64,000 bases of DNA from Acanthochlamys bracteata (GCA_019914995.1 CM034129.1:2493725-2557724), one strand, 5' to 3'; counted from the first letter of the stretch, positions 13,181 through 25,393 are shown. Notes: generated by a model from the letters alone, not told the origin. A program made the numbers and translations.

Positions 13181-14513
13181 CGGAGCAGTTATGGGCACCC
13201 CAACTGCTTGGGGCACCTGGGCACTCCAAATCGCGGCCGTTGGATCGCTTGATCCGACGGTTAAGATTGGTTCAGCAAAACTCGTTGAACACATTACAAA
13301 ATCAGTGTACAAGGATAAAAATAGAAATTGCTACCCTATTTACTGGATCTGTTATGTTATTTTTCTTTTTCTGTTTTTCTTTTTCTTTATTTTTTCCTTT
13401 TTCGCTCGTCTTTCTCTCGTTCTCTCCCGATCGGTGAAGTTCGACGGCTCCCTCCCGCCGTTCCGATCGCCTCCCCTCCTCAATTCTTCTCATTTTTTCA
13501 TTTCCTTTTCTTGACCTCGCGCCGCCGGGCAAAAATTCGCTCACGCATCTGGGGACCGCGGGCGAGGGGTCGGTTTTCGCCTCCGACGATGATCGTCGAA
13601 AATTGACGACGGAAAGGAGGTATTCTTTTTTTCTCTCTTCTCTACTATTTTTTTCCAAATTTGAGAATCTTTTCAAAAGAAAACTATTATGGTGGGATTC
13701 TATTTCGATCTTTAGTCGAAGATCAAATTTTTTTGAAATTTTTTAACTTTTCGGTAAACCCGCGGGTGACAATTTTTTACTGTGTTTGAGTAAGAATGAT
13801 TTCTTTTCAGCCCAAAATAAATCTTCACTACAAAGATTATGGTTTCGAATTTTTCTAAAATATTTCGTTTTTTTTTCAGGTGGTGAATTTCGGCTCTGTC
13901 TTGCAGGTATGTTGTTATCAAATTTAACTGTGGAAGCTCGATTATTGTGTTTTTTTTCCTCCAATGCTCTTTACAGTGCATGTTTTAGTTAGATTAGACT
14001 GTACGAAGTTTCTGCTGAAATGTAGCTGTGAAGTTATAATGCATTGGATAGGAGGCAATGCATGTTACAATGTTGAGTTTCTGCTCGATTTAACTGCTGA
14101 AGTTACAATGCGTGTTCTTATCTGATTTAAATGTAGGAAGTTTCTGCTGAAATTTTCAGGTAAGAAGCAAATGATGAAGCAGCAGCTTTGGGCCTAAAGC
14201 AGCAGCAACATGGTTGAAGCTCTACATTGGCTCTTTCTTTTGCATTCTCTTGAATATGAAATTTGATGAGTCTGTGCTTGTAGGTGTTTGAGATTTGATG
14301 AAATTTGGTAAGTCTGTCATGAAAAGAAAGAAGAGCATGTAGGAAACTTCTGCTAAATTGTTCAGGTAAAAAGGATGATTGTAGCTGCTATTGCCTCTAC
14401 AATAACTACTGCAAAGAGCCTTAGTTATCTTTCAGTAGCTTTGTGTTCCTGTGACATTGTGAGCACAGTGTTGTGCTGTTTGTTGTAAAGACAAGTTTTG
14501 TGCAGAACTTTTT
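13181..14513 (+). repeat. Left terminal inverted repeat of the MULE (about 1.33 kb)
   Basis: Matches the reverse complement of 18705-20026 almost throughout: the GC-rich outer 90 bp (with GCGGCCGTTGGATCGCTTGA), a CT-rich tract at about 13350-13510, a GC-rich block at 13510-13620, then an intron-like T-rich stretch, and an inner part ending around the sequence at 14440-14513 that matches 18705-18775. Several small indels and many transitions separate the two copies. Confidence 0.9.
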
Positions 14514-14963
14514 TTTTCCCTTGATGTACTCTCTCATATGTAAAAACTTCATTTGGAATGACAATGCAAGGAGATTGAATGTATAATGTAAGAATGGTCA
14601 GTTTAATGTGAATGGGAATATTGTTTTAGATTTAATCTGGAGATAAGTTTGATTGTCCAAACAAGTCCATCGGGATAAGTTTGAATGTTGTTTTAATTCC
14701 TAGAATGTGAATGGAATGTGAGTGGATGTGAATATCAATGAAGTGTGGATGTCAGTAGCATGGATTGGAAGATGAATGTCCAGCAAGATTTTATTGTAAT
14801 GGAACAATCATGTCAATGTGTCTACATGACCAGTAAAGTAATGGCACTTATATTGAAGGATTTTTTTGTTCTACTATTTTAATACAGAAGATTATTTGTT
14901 TAACTGAAATTCTACCAAAAAAGTTTATGGTTACTGTCATTTTTTTTACTGACCAGTAAAGTA

Positions 14964-15405
14964 ATGCCACTGATATTTTTTTACTGTTACTTTTTTTCAA
15001 CTTTTATTTCGTTTCACCTCTTTTTTCACTTTCTGTTATTATTACTTTTTTTATTCCTGTTATTTTTTCACTGTTGTTTCGCTCTTTTTCACTTTTATTT
15101 CTTTTCATCTTCTTTTTTCAATTTTTTTCTTATTAACTATTATTTTTTTACTTTTATTTTTTTTTTTCCTCTTATTTTTTCACTGTTATTTTTTCACCTT
15201 TTTCCATATTTATTTCTTTTCATCTTTTTTCTCACTTTTATTTTTCTTTTTCACTGTTATATTTTTACTGTTATGTTTTTACTTTTATTTTTCTTTTTTC
15301 CTGTTATTTTTTTCACTATTATTTTTTTTCACCTTTTTTTCACTTTTTTTTCTTTTTCAGTGTTATTTTTTTACTGTTATTTTTTACTTTCTATTTTTTT
15401 AGCTG
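14964..15405 (+). repeat. Degenerate T-rich tandem tract inside the MULE
   Basis: About 440 bp consisting mostly of T with recurring words such as TTTTTTCACTGTTATT and TTTTTTACTTTTATTT, looking like a decayed short tandem repeat. It produces a 151-residue Phe/Leu open frame that is a composition artefact, not a gene. Confidence 0.7.
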
Positions 15406-15711
15406 TCATGATTGCATAGTTATAACTTTTACTATCCGAAAGAGTTTTATAGTAATATTTCACTGCTTATCCAAAAAGTGACAAACCAATAATAATAATC
15501 AGTTCATAGTACATCAAAATATAACAGCTACTCTAAATTAATAGTTAACTCTTCATTATCATTTTTTTCGTCTTCACTTGTGTGTAGATATTCATCCCCA
15601 TCTCTATCTTTGTCTTCATCATTTGTTGTATCTTCCACTGTTAAAGTAAAAAATGATGATAAATGTCAATTTCAATTAAATTCTATAAGAAAGTCTATAA
15701 TACTCAAAGCT

Positions 15712-17962
15712 TTAAAGGTGATTATACTTACTTGCTTTTTTCTTTCTATTTGAATTTTCAGGACAATTTCTTTTATCATGTTGAATACCAGATTTATTAC
15801 AGTAAGCATATTTTCTGTCTATCTTAGCTTTAGCTCTTGCAATAGTTTTCTCCAAACCTTCCTTAATTCTAATATTACCTTTACAAATCTTTCCTTCTTT
15901 TTTTCGTCCCTTTCTTTGTGAGATGTTGGGATTCAAAAGTAAAACTTCAGGGGTACCAATTGAGGCTTGTAAGTTATCATTAATAGTACATAAGTCGTCT
16001 ACTGACATCTTCCTTATTTCTTGGAGCTGTCCTGATAACTCTTGCAATTTTTGAAACATCATTTGATATCCCTCATTAGTTTCGGCCGCTTCATAAATCA
16101 ATTTGTTAGAAAGCATCTGCAGTTGAGTAGTTCTCAGTAATTCAGAATTTTCATGACCACTTATTGGTGCACCATCATACATAGCTCTATATTTATTAGC
16201 ACCTTTCATCCACCTCTTAAGAATAAAGTGATCCGGTATCTCAATATCACGACTCTGAAAAACTTTTATAAGATGTCCATAAGGAATTTCCATAAACTCA
16301 AAAAATCTACATACACAATTACCTTCCTTTGTTGCTGCATTGAACCTCACCTTCCATTCCCGTTGATCGCCTTTCACTCGAGACTTATAAATGTATGTCG
16401 TACAACCATCACTACTCTTTTCATCATCATATAGAACATACTCAGCTTGAGCTTTTTCGAACTCTTTTTTGAACCTATTGTAGACATTTCTTGTATACAC
16501 TTTTGCAGCACTTTTCAAGAGAAAGACAGTATCATCGATAATGCGACACAAGTGTTCACTAGCGTAATCTTCTTTTTTCTCTTTTTCAAAAAGTTTAGTC
16601 AAACATTTTTCATTCTTCAATACAAACTCACGAAGGGTTGTCGATGGTAGAAATTTTTTTTTGTAAATAGCATTCATACTTTCTGCACGTCCGGTAGTAT
16701 TTATACCGGCATAAAAAGTATCCAAATAATAAGCGGGTATCTATTTTTCTCGAATCTCATATATTCCATGAAGCCATTCATTTTCTTTCAAGTTGTATGT
16801 AGACATCAATTCCTCCCACTTTGTTTCAAATATGTTTGGAGTATAGGTTTCCTGAATACACATCTTGATATCTTTTTTGAATTTTGAACTCTTGAAATAA
16901 AGACGTGGAAGCTTTTCGGCAAACTTCTTCATAATATGCCACAAACAAAATCTATGACATGTACTTGAATACCTTTGCAATAGCTGCAGTAATAGCTTTA
17001 TCTTGATTTGTCATAATTGTAGATGGAGCACTTCCGCCCATAGCTGCAAGCCAAGTCTCAAAAAGCCATTGAAAAGATTCTTCTGTCTTATCCAAAAGCA
17101 AAGCACAACCAAATTGGATTGATTGCATATGATGGTTAACTCCAGTGAACGGTGCGAATGGCATTTCATATACATTCTTACGATATGTGGTGTCAAAAAA
17201 TATCACATCGCCAAAGGAATGAAATTGCATACGCGATCGACCATCTACCCAGAAAAAATTTATTGCTCTAGCTTCACTGTCCATCTGTATTGCATAAAAA
17301 AAATTTGAGTCTTCTACACTTTTCTTCTTAAAAAAGTTAAGCACTGCAGTCGCATCACCACTGATAGGCTTCTTGTACTCCTTCGCGGGACACAAATGGT
17401 TCCAACAATCTCTTTCATCAAAACCATTTTGTGGTCCGTCAAGTAAATCTACAACCTTATGAACAGCTATACCTTCATTCCGGAACGAATTAATCAAGAC
17501 CTTAGCTGCAGCAGGCATATTTTTACAAATAGACATGTACATTCTTTTTGCCGGACTAGCTAAATTATGATTGTGCTCACCTTCATAACCCACCACTTTC
17601 CACAATCCATTACTTTGTTTTGTCACTTTCATCATTGCACGACACCCGCATTTCGCCGTACCCGTGCTTCTCTTTTTCAAGATATTTTCGGACCCCTCAT
17701 TTGTCTGTTTTGCTTTATGATCTCTATGGTATCCAAAACGGTCACATGTCATTTGACAAGTTGTCACTTCATCTGAACAAGGAATCCTCTTTTGTGTTCT
17801 TGCGGTAACAACACTAAAGCCTTGTATTTTTCCATAATTAATGTAGAATTATTTAGCAACTTCAAAGTTTTTAAAAATCATCCCTAAACATGGTGACTTG
17901 TCATTCTCATGTAATACATCTGGAGTTCGATGAGAAGAACAACTTGTGACTTCTTGAGCCAT
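15712..17962 (-). pseudogene. MULE transposase, FAR1-related, inactivated
   Basis: Domains in order: FAR1-type DNA-binding region (17962 to about 17550: CQMTCDRFGYH, GCRAMMKV, EGEHNHNLASP); MULE transposase core (about 17330-16750: FFWVDGRSRMQFHSFGDV, FFDTTYRKN, ITNQDK-like MTNQDKAI, CHRFCLWHIMKKF); C-terminal part with NTTGRAESMNA, a SWIM-like segment (CVCRFFEFMEIPYGHL) and a zinc-knuckle-like tail (YCNKSGIQHDKRNC). Start ATG is at 17962. Breaks: TAA at 17851-17849, a frameshift near 16985-16960 between two overlapping frames, and TAG at 16743-16741 at a position where the family usually has Trp. The SWIM motif (Cys-x-Cys...Cys-x-His) has Tyr in place of the third Cys. The protein would have bound the TIRs and catalysed cut-and-paste transposition; this copy cannot be translated intact. 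Confidence 0.92.
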
Positions 17963-18539
17963 ATAGTGAGGTTTTTAGGTGTCTTGTATAGAAGAGAGAA
18001 GGAAAACAGAGAATACTAGTGTTGGACAGAGGAGAAGCAGAACTATTGAACAGAGGAGAAGTAGAAAAAAGAAGCTCCCGCCAGAACAGAGAGCTTGCAA
18101 AAAACACCCGCCCAAAACATAACATATTTCTATTGGATATGACAAATTTACCCTCATATTGACTTTTGTTTCAACTCTCTCCCTTTCACCTATGAATTCT
18201 ATTAATATTATTTATTTTTCTTTTTTGTTTTTATAAGTTTCAGCATTACTATATAGAGCTTTAGTAAAAACACTGAATTAAATATTCTTGCATTACACAT
18301 TTAAATTTCAGTGAAATTTTATCAAAGGAATGAGAAAAGAGAACTTAAACAAGAAACCCACCATTCTTGCATAGCACATTCAATCTTCTTGCACATTCAA
18401 ATTCCAGTGAAATTTTTATCAAAGGAGTGAGAAAGAAAAACTTAAACAAATAAACCACCATTCTTGCATTGTATATTCAATCTTCTTGCATTTACATTTC
18501 AAATAAAAATTACATTCCAGTGAACTTTACATAAAAAAA

Positions 18540-18775
18540 AATTGCACAGAATTTGTCTTTACAACAACACAAACAATAAGAAATCTACAAAACACAACAC
18601 AACACAATCTTGTTTACCAATCACGCAAGCTTCAACACAACACAACACATATTCAAGAGAATGCAACAAACAACACAACACTGTCTTTACAACACATATT
18701 CAAAAAAGTTCTGCACAAAACTTGTCTTTACAACAAACAACACAACACTGTGCTCACGATGTCACAGGAACACAA
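18540..18775 (+). repeat. ACA/CAACA-rich simple repeat in the MULE
   Basis: Runs of CAACACAACACAACA with local duplication of a unit containing TTCTGCACAAAACTTGTC and a similar TTTACAACA segment. The right part overlaps the inner limit of the right TIR. No coding value. Confidence 0.6.
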
Positions 18776-20026
18776 GCTACTGAAAGATAACTAAGGCTCT
18801 TTGCAGTAGTTATTGTAGAGGCAATAATATAAATGCAATCATCCTTTCTACTACAAACAATTCAAAAGTTTTTCTACATGCTCTTCTTTCTTTTCGTGAC
18901 AAACTCACCAAATTTCATCAAATCTCAAACACTTACAAGCACAGACTCATCAAATTTCATATTCAAGAGAATGCAAAAGAAAGAGCCAATGTAGAGCTTC
19001 AACCATGTTGTTTCTTTGCTTTAGGCCCAAAGTCAGCCGCTTCATCATTTGTTCTTACCTGAAAATTTCAGCAGAAACTTCCTACATTTAAATCGAGATA
19101 AGAACATGCATTGTAATCTCACCGAGCGAAAACTCAACATTGTAACATGCATTGTCTCCTACCCAATGCATTATAATTTCACACCACATTTCAAAGAGAA
19201 ACATTTAATCTAATCCAACTAAAACATGCACTGTAAAGAGCATTGGAGGAAAAAAACACAATAATCGAGCTTCCACAGTTAAATTTGATAACAACATACC
19301 TACAAGACAGAGCCGAAATTCACCACCTGAAAAAAAAACGAAATATTTTAGAAAAATTCGAAACCATAATCTTTGTAGTGAAGATTTATTTTGGGCTGAA
19401 AAGAAATCATTCTTATTCAAACACAGTAAAAAATTGTCACCCGCGGGTTTACCGAAAAGTTAAAAAATTTCAAAAAAATTTGATCTTCAACTAAAGATCG
19501 AAATAGAATCCCACCATAATAGTTTTCTTTTGAAAAGATTCTCAAATTTGGAAAAAAAATAGTAGAGAAGAGAGAAGAATAGAATACCTCCTTCCCGTCG
19601 TCAATTTTTGACGACCATCGTCAGAGGCGAAAACCGACGCCTCGCTCGCGGTCCCCAGGTGCGTGAGCGAATTTTTGCCCGGCGGCGCGAGGTCAGGAAA
19701 AGGAAATGAAAAAATGAGAAGAATTGAGAAGGGGAGGCGATCGGAACGGCGGGAGGGAGCCGTCGAACTTCACCGATCGGGAGAGAACGAGAGAAAGACG
19801 AGCGAAGAAGGAAGAAATAAAGAAAAAAAAAAACAGAAAAAAAAAAACAACAGAACAGATCCAGTAAATAGGGCAGCAATTTCCATTTCTACCCCTGTAC
19901 ATTGATTTTGTAATGTGTTCAGCGAGTTTTGCTGAACCAATCTTGACCGTCGGATCAAGCGATCAAACGGCCGCGATTTGGAGTGCCCAGGTGCCCCAAG
20001 CAGTTGGGATGCCCATAATTGCTCCC
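18705..20026 (-). repeat. Right terminal inverted repeat of the MULE (about 1.32 kb)
   Basis: Inverted copy of 13181-14513. Read on the minus strand it leads toward the transposase start, so it would have supplied promoter and leader. It contains a donor-like GGAG|GTATTC near 19590 and acceptor-like T-run plus CAG at about 19328, both also present in the left copy. Confidence 0.9.
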
Positions 20027-20035
20027 ATATATATA
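20027..20035. repeat. Right 9-bp target site duplication of the MULE
   Basis: ATATATATA, identical to 13172-13180; see the left copy for the caveat that the target is a TA repeat. Confidence 0.6.
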
Positions 20036-20479
20036 TATATAATTAAATTTTAATATCATATATTTTTAATTTTTAATTATTATATAATATATTATATACA
20101 AGTAATTATATACATATTAAATATATCAATTTTAGATTTATTCATATTCTATTCAATCTATTTAATTATCGAATCAATTTCGAATTGATCCAAAATTAAT
20201 CTAAACTCAACTAAGATTAAAATCTGAATCCGATTTAAAGTGTATCAGTTTCAGTTTTGAATTCGCGGATCGGATCATATTTTGTCAGCTCTACTTATAA
20301 TTACAAATTTGCGCCTTCAATTTGCTCTATTTGCACTTCACACCTGATAAAAGTTAATGTGCAATAAATATCACAGATATCTTGAAATGTAGTACAGAGA
20401 AAGCCAAATCCCAAACAGAAGCAACAACTTTCAGATTTTCAATCAAAGACATGAGACCTTTATATCTAACGATCAGTGA
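20036..20479. other. AT-rich flank, no gene seen
   Basis: AT-rich sequence continuing the (TA)n target region, followed by plain non-coding DNA. No motif or exon recognised. Confidence 0.4.
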
Positions 20480-20775
20480 TTAGAGTTGCTGCATAAAACC
20501 ATCGAGGTTATGTGGAGATTCATGTCCTTCCAGGGATTGGTCGGCTTCGGTGGAAGCTTTACTGCTTGTGCATTCCTCGTCAAGGAACAACATCCATGAT
20601 ACAGAAGCTGACTGCAACGCCAGACCAACATGCAGGTGCGTGCACGAAGCCTCACTACTCTCTGGGCTGCGAGTGGCAGTAAGCACCGCAGATGTCAAGC
20701 ACCAGTGCGCACAATCAATCCCGATGACCGGCCTAAGAAGGCACCTTTGGGCGGGATCTACTTGACTTTAACCTG
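20480..20775 (-). other. Orphan exon-like open stretch, unrecognised
   Basis: A GC-richer island in AT-rich DNA. The minus frame is open from about 20770, with text such as CAHWCLTSAVLTATRSPESS, to a stop at 20480 (ending HNLDGFMQQL); a TAA or TAG interrupts further upstream. The composition and Ser/Glu-rich end look like the C-terminal exon of a protein, but I recognise no family and see no other exon nearby. It could be a stranded exon of a lost gene or a fragment carried by a mobile element. Confidence 0.3.
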
Positions 20776-22235
20776 TGCGCAATACAGGCACTAGGGAGCA
20801 ACCAGGGTGCACCTGTAGGAGTTCCTGGCAAGCAAACTCTGTAATTACAAGCTAATTTGGTTTCTTCATTTCTAATTCGACTCAGAGGACTAAGAAGACA
20901 ATTGCCACGACTGAAAGGAGTATAACTTGTTGAGGAATTCCAACTTTAACTAAAGATTTGTTTCAAATACACGTAAATAAGTTTCGCAAAATTTTTAAAA
21001 AATAGATTGGAAGTAGAATTTTATTTTAATTATTTTTGGAGTGGGTTAAAAATGGAGTTCGAATTTTGTGTTTAAATTATTTTTGAATGCGGATTAGAAT
21101 GTAGTTCAATATTTGTGTTTTTGAAAGTGGATTAGAAATTGAGTTTAATTATTTTTAAAGATAAAAATTTGTCGGAAGTGAAATTCTGAATTTTTTGTAG
21201 TACTAAAATATATGAACCGTCAAAAATTTAATTCTGACAGAAAAAATTTCAGTTTCATGTATCTAAAAAACACTATAAAATACGGAGTGCTAAGAGTCAT
21301 TGAAGCATTTACCTAAAGAGCTCACTTTTTGTATATTAATTTATTTCGAGTTCATCGAACTCACCTCTAATCTATTTATTATATAACTCTGTTTTATCAA
21401 ATTTAGTTTTACAAAACTTATTTTCTATCGATTAAAATATGCTAATTTAAGAAATGATTGAAGTAGTTCGGAAAACCCTCCGATCAACGAATGAAAGGAG
21501 GACTTGGATAGCTGCGGATCTAGTTTACTGGACTTTCTTTTGTTTTTCCTAAAGTACGCTATTCTTGGCTTTTTAAACGCTAGTTGGTGTAGATGAGCGG
21601 CAGAGGTTGTAATAAATATGCGGATGCACACCAAGGGGTGAAGGAGAAGTATTGTATTGTTTCTTCCAGTTTTTATATTAGTTATCCAGTTCTTGCTTTT
21701 AAAATTTCCGTGCGTTCCTTGTTGTTTGTAACAATCCAAGTTATTTCATCTCCATTTTTATATTCTTTTCATTCCAAAAAATCTTTTACACTATTCTAAA
21801 AGCTTTCTAAAAATAATTTAAAAAATATACGAAAATTATACAATATTAAATTATTATATGCATAACCTTTTTAGGATAAATAAAGATAAACTTGTTTTCA
21901 AGAAACCCACAAAAACATTTTTAGTTCAATCTCTATTTTTTAAACAATCCCAAACGTAAGCCTTTCAAGCAGAGAAATAACTATAGAATGAAATACCTAA
22001 TAATTAGTCTTAGAAACTTTTATTGCTGGAATGAGATCTACCGCCCTAATAGCCTAAACAAACTGAGTTTCTATCCACCAAACATCAGTTTCTGGTCTAA
22101 TCAACAATGCGAAAATCTTTGGGACTTAAAGGTCTTCAAGAACACATTTGGTTGGAACAACAGGTAACAGCTGAGGTTCTTTGGTTGCCATACAGCTGAC
22201 GCAAATAAATTCATGCCAGAGGGATCAAGCCAAGT
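20776..22235. other. AT-rich intergenic DNA and methyltransferase 3' UTR
   Basis: No coding exon recognised. From about 20940 to 21420 it is AT-rich with imperfect repeats around the word GGATTAGAANTNGAGTT. The right-hand end, up to 22235, probably includes the 3' untranslated region of the methyltransferase gene. Confidence 0.35.
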
Positions 22236-25200
22236 CTAATCTGCTCCTTCCCAGCCACCTAGTCTTCCTGCTGGATTATAGTTTGTATAGATGCGGAACT
22301 CATTACCAAGCTTATTGGAGTGTTGAGGTCTGAATCCACAAGGACGTAGGTTCATGAGTTCCTCTGCTCTTTCCTTCTGAACGTCACCTGCTCAAAAGCC
22401 ACAAACAAGTCAACCTCATGACAATCAGCTCATTGGAAAATCTCCATTTATATGCAACATGCATGTAATTCATACTAAGCCAAATTAATAAAATATTTAA
22501 AAAATTGCTACAGATGTATCAGTTCTAAAGTTCAAGTAGGCATCCAGGTTTTTAGGACAACAATGTGTAGCTTCCAACTTTATTCTAGTGCAAGGTTACT
22601 TTCTTTCACTAAGCATTGCTCTGATGAAGAATTTGAGAGTTAGTCAGGATGGTTTTAATGAAGTATAAAATGAGAAACAAATTCGAGTTAGCTTGGGCGT
22701 GTAAGATGAAGATCCATAGTTGCACCTAATGTGAGAGTAGATGAAGGCCAAAAGACTTGCACAGTAATTTTGAAGAAATATCTTGCCGCAAATTATCATA
22801 TTGATGAACAGGGGGTTTCTTCTGTAGCATAATGGTAGGCATTACGAGAATGCAGCCAATGCCACCCTATGATTGCCAACTAGGTATCCTTATCCTGTAA
22901 GCCAAATAGCCCTAAAGAATTATACAAGTGCTATGGGGAAATTACCAAAATGAATCTTCTATTTCTGCCACAACAACAACATACTTTGATTGTTTGTTCT
23001 CTTCGTTTGAATGCTTATATTCTGTCTAGTCATAGCCATCATTAATGTTCTAATTGAAAGGCACTCTGACAGATTGCGAAAACATGCGAATGGATTGCAA
23101 ATTATGCTATAATTTTGTGTAACATTTCCAAGTTGAAAAGATACTCGATAGGAGAAATGGAATTTCACCTGTCAATAAAAGCAGGTATGAATCGTGAGGG
23201 TCAGCCAGAAAAGAAATTGACTGGGCTACTTTCTCCAAGCATTCCTTGCTCTGCATGTGCATATAATGACATTTCATTCTAAGGTGCACCTCAATACTTT
23301 TAAAGTTATGCAAGTTCATGTATAAAAATTAATCGAACCTAAGAGCTGGAGCATGTTATATCTGTCATTACCAGATACGGAGGGTCTGCAACAACAACTC
23401 GAAATTTATGCTTTAGAATCTCGGGCAAATCTTCTGGCCGGTTGTAGTTATAGAATGTAAAATCACTGCCATACTGTTTGAAGCGCATATCATACTCGAA
23501 TAATTGGGCTTGCATGTCTGGATCCATTTTCTGGAATGGTGAAGAGCATGTCAGGAACAGAACTATAAAAAGAATGTTCACTGACATTAATGACTAGTGA
23601 TGCAGAAAAGACGAAGGTAGGCTCTTTGCAGAAATTCAACTTCAAACTGGCGAAATCATGGAATAGAACTACCTTGGGTCATTTAATGCAACTTCACTAT
23701 GCATTCTGCTTCGTGCTAAGAAACAGCGTCCATAGTAGATGGACTTAAAATGTGTTATAACAATAAAATCTTGTCAGAAAAAATGTAAGGTATGTTTCTT
23801 TGTAACTGAGCAGACACTATATGAAACAACAGACACTAGAAAAGCATTAATCTTTACTCAGCACCTATTCTCTATCTTCTTTATTTGCATATATGTGTGC
23901 AGTATGCCAATAGCTAAAAGATTCATCTGTTTCATCTTTATTTATTTGCCCTTAATATATACAAAAAGGAAACACACTGAGAAGTGCTTAAGCTTATTCC
24001 CTACAAGTTCAGTAAAACTCTCCGAGTTATCTTCTCTAAGAAGCTAGAGCATGCTCAGGAGTGCTGCTTTATGGGCTATAACCCTAGCACTTGCATTGTC
24101 GTTCTACAAACTTTATGAATGCAATCTTTAATAATAGTTTCCTAATCATGATAACCACAAGCCGGCATCCTTCAAGTACCCTTGTCCTTGAAAAAGAAGT
24201 AAATGAAAAGCTTTGTTGCAATCCATAACAAGATGCATGCACAAATGGCATATCCAATAATGTTTTGCGCAGGTTGCCAGAGCAAGTAGTTGTTCACTTG
24301 TAACTAATAAATCCAGCAGTATGTACAAACAAGGCAACTTAGGAGAGGAATTTGGATGTGCTTACTGAGAGTAGAGCTTAAAACAGAAATTACGTAAGGA
24401 TTTCAAGGCCAATATATGCCACTTAATTTGATATATGGAATCATTGATGACTGGAGATGCATATGATTATCCCATGAAACAGTAAAGTAGCATCCTCTGG
24501 ATAGGAAATCACTTCTTACAAACTTTTATAGACCAACTTCTCATGTTACATATTCAGTTGATGCATAGAAGTTTCAGTAGTGATATGATTTTGAAGGCCT
24601 GCTTCAGGTTGTGCTAGTGTTGGAGAAGTGCTAGTGGGTACTCAACTAGGTAAGGACTTCATCAATCGCTTCCACAATTGTATGCTTTAAACCATTATTG
24701 AATCATAAACAAACACGTTAAGATGTTTAATTGTGCTTGACTTCTCATAGTATTTTCAGCACCATAATCCTTGCACTAAATTCTGATCGATTATGTAACA
24801 AGCACAACACACACCAACAGTCCTACATGAAGTTCATAATAATGAGAATAAAGAATGAATATAAGAATGCTTTGGAAACATTCCGAGAAACGAGATTCTT
24901 CTAGTCCCTTCTAAATTTCGCTGCGTGATGTGAATTTTCTTATAATCCGCCCAATTTTGAGTTCATTAAAAAAACTCAAAATATCCAACACACAAATAGC
25001 TTCGTAATCAATCAAAGAAGCAAAACCGTCATCCTTGGAAGAAAAAGTACACAACCTTACCTTGAGATAAGCGTAAAGAGTGGGGCACGAGATGCAAGCC
25101 ACCGGCCCGGACCCAGCTGTCGCAGAGATCCGCTTGACTTCTTCGGCAACGGTCTCAGCTGTCTCTTTATTGTACCAGAACTGACTCAATCTCCAGTCTT

Positions 25201-25393
25201 CAGTCACAAGCTTTACCTTCTCTTCCCCTCCAACTTGTTCATCTCCTTCTTCTCTCTCCGCTGCTTCGCTTCTCTGCTCTCTGAGGAATTCTTTTAGTGC
25301 TTCCAGAGCTTGAGAGCTCAGGGCCGGCGGGTTATCATCGTCTTCTTTCCCGCCAGTAGCGGTGTGGTGAACCGCGAGTTCCTCGGCGGACAT
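22236..25393 (-). CDS. Protein-lysine N-methyltransferase, EFM5/EEF1AKMT1 family (N6-MTase-like fold)
   Basis: Four exons join in phase: 25393-25061, 23530-23372, 23250-23169, 22387-22236; 726 nt, 241 residues. The protein starts [10 protein letters not shown] with an acidic, low-complexity N-terminus, then [18 protein letters not shown] and [13 protein letters not shown]. Exon 2 carries [21 protein letters not shown] and the catalytic VVADPPYL (DPPY motif, once read as N6-adenine-specific). Exon 4 gives [18 protein letters not shown] and ends GGWEGAD. Yeast Efm5 and human EEF1AKMT1 (formerly N6AMT2) methylate a lysine of elongation factor 1A; the same substrate is inferred here. Length fits the family (about 215-250). 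In Arabidopsis the likely orthologue is At3g58470, next to RBL15 (from memory). It lies head to head with the TOUSLED gene. Confidence 0.9.

Larger units (their letters stand above)
13181..20026. mobile_element. Mutator-like element (MULE) with long TIRs and decayed FAR1-type transposase
   Basis: A 6.85-kb DNA transposon. Its ends are inverted copies of each other (13181-14513 against 20026-18705), starting GGAGCARTTATGGGCA. It is flanked by 9-bp ATATATATA on both sides. Inside, on the minus strand, lies a MULE transposase of the FAR1/FHY3-related class with at least three breaks, so the copy cannot move itself. TIR identity over the first 170 bp is about 93% by eye, which indicates a fairly old insertion. 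The element lies in the 5' flank of RBL15 and separates it from the methyltransferase gene. Confidence 0.9.

Noticed and set aside
13302..13676. Open frames inside the outer TIR on either side of the MULE
   Set aside because: They come from the CT-rich leader-like tract and occur in mirror form in both TIRs; no protein similarity seen.
14964..15419. 151-codon Phe/Leu-rich frame inside the MULE
   Set aside because: T-rich simple repeat; product would be a monotonous hydrophobic polymer with no family.
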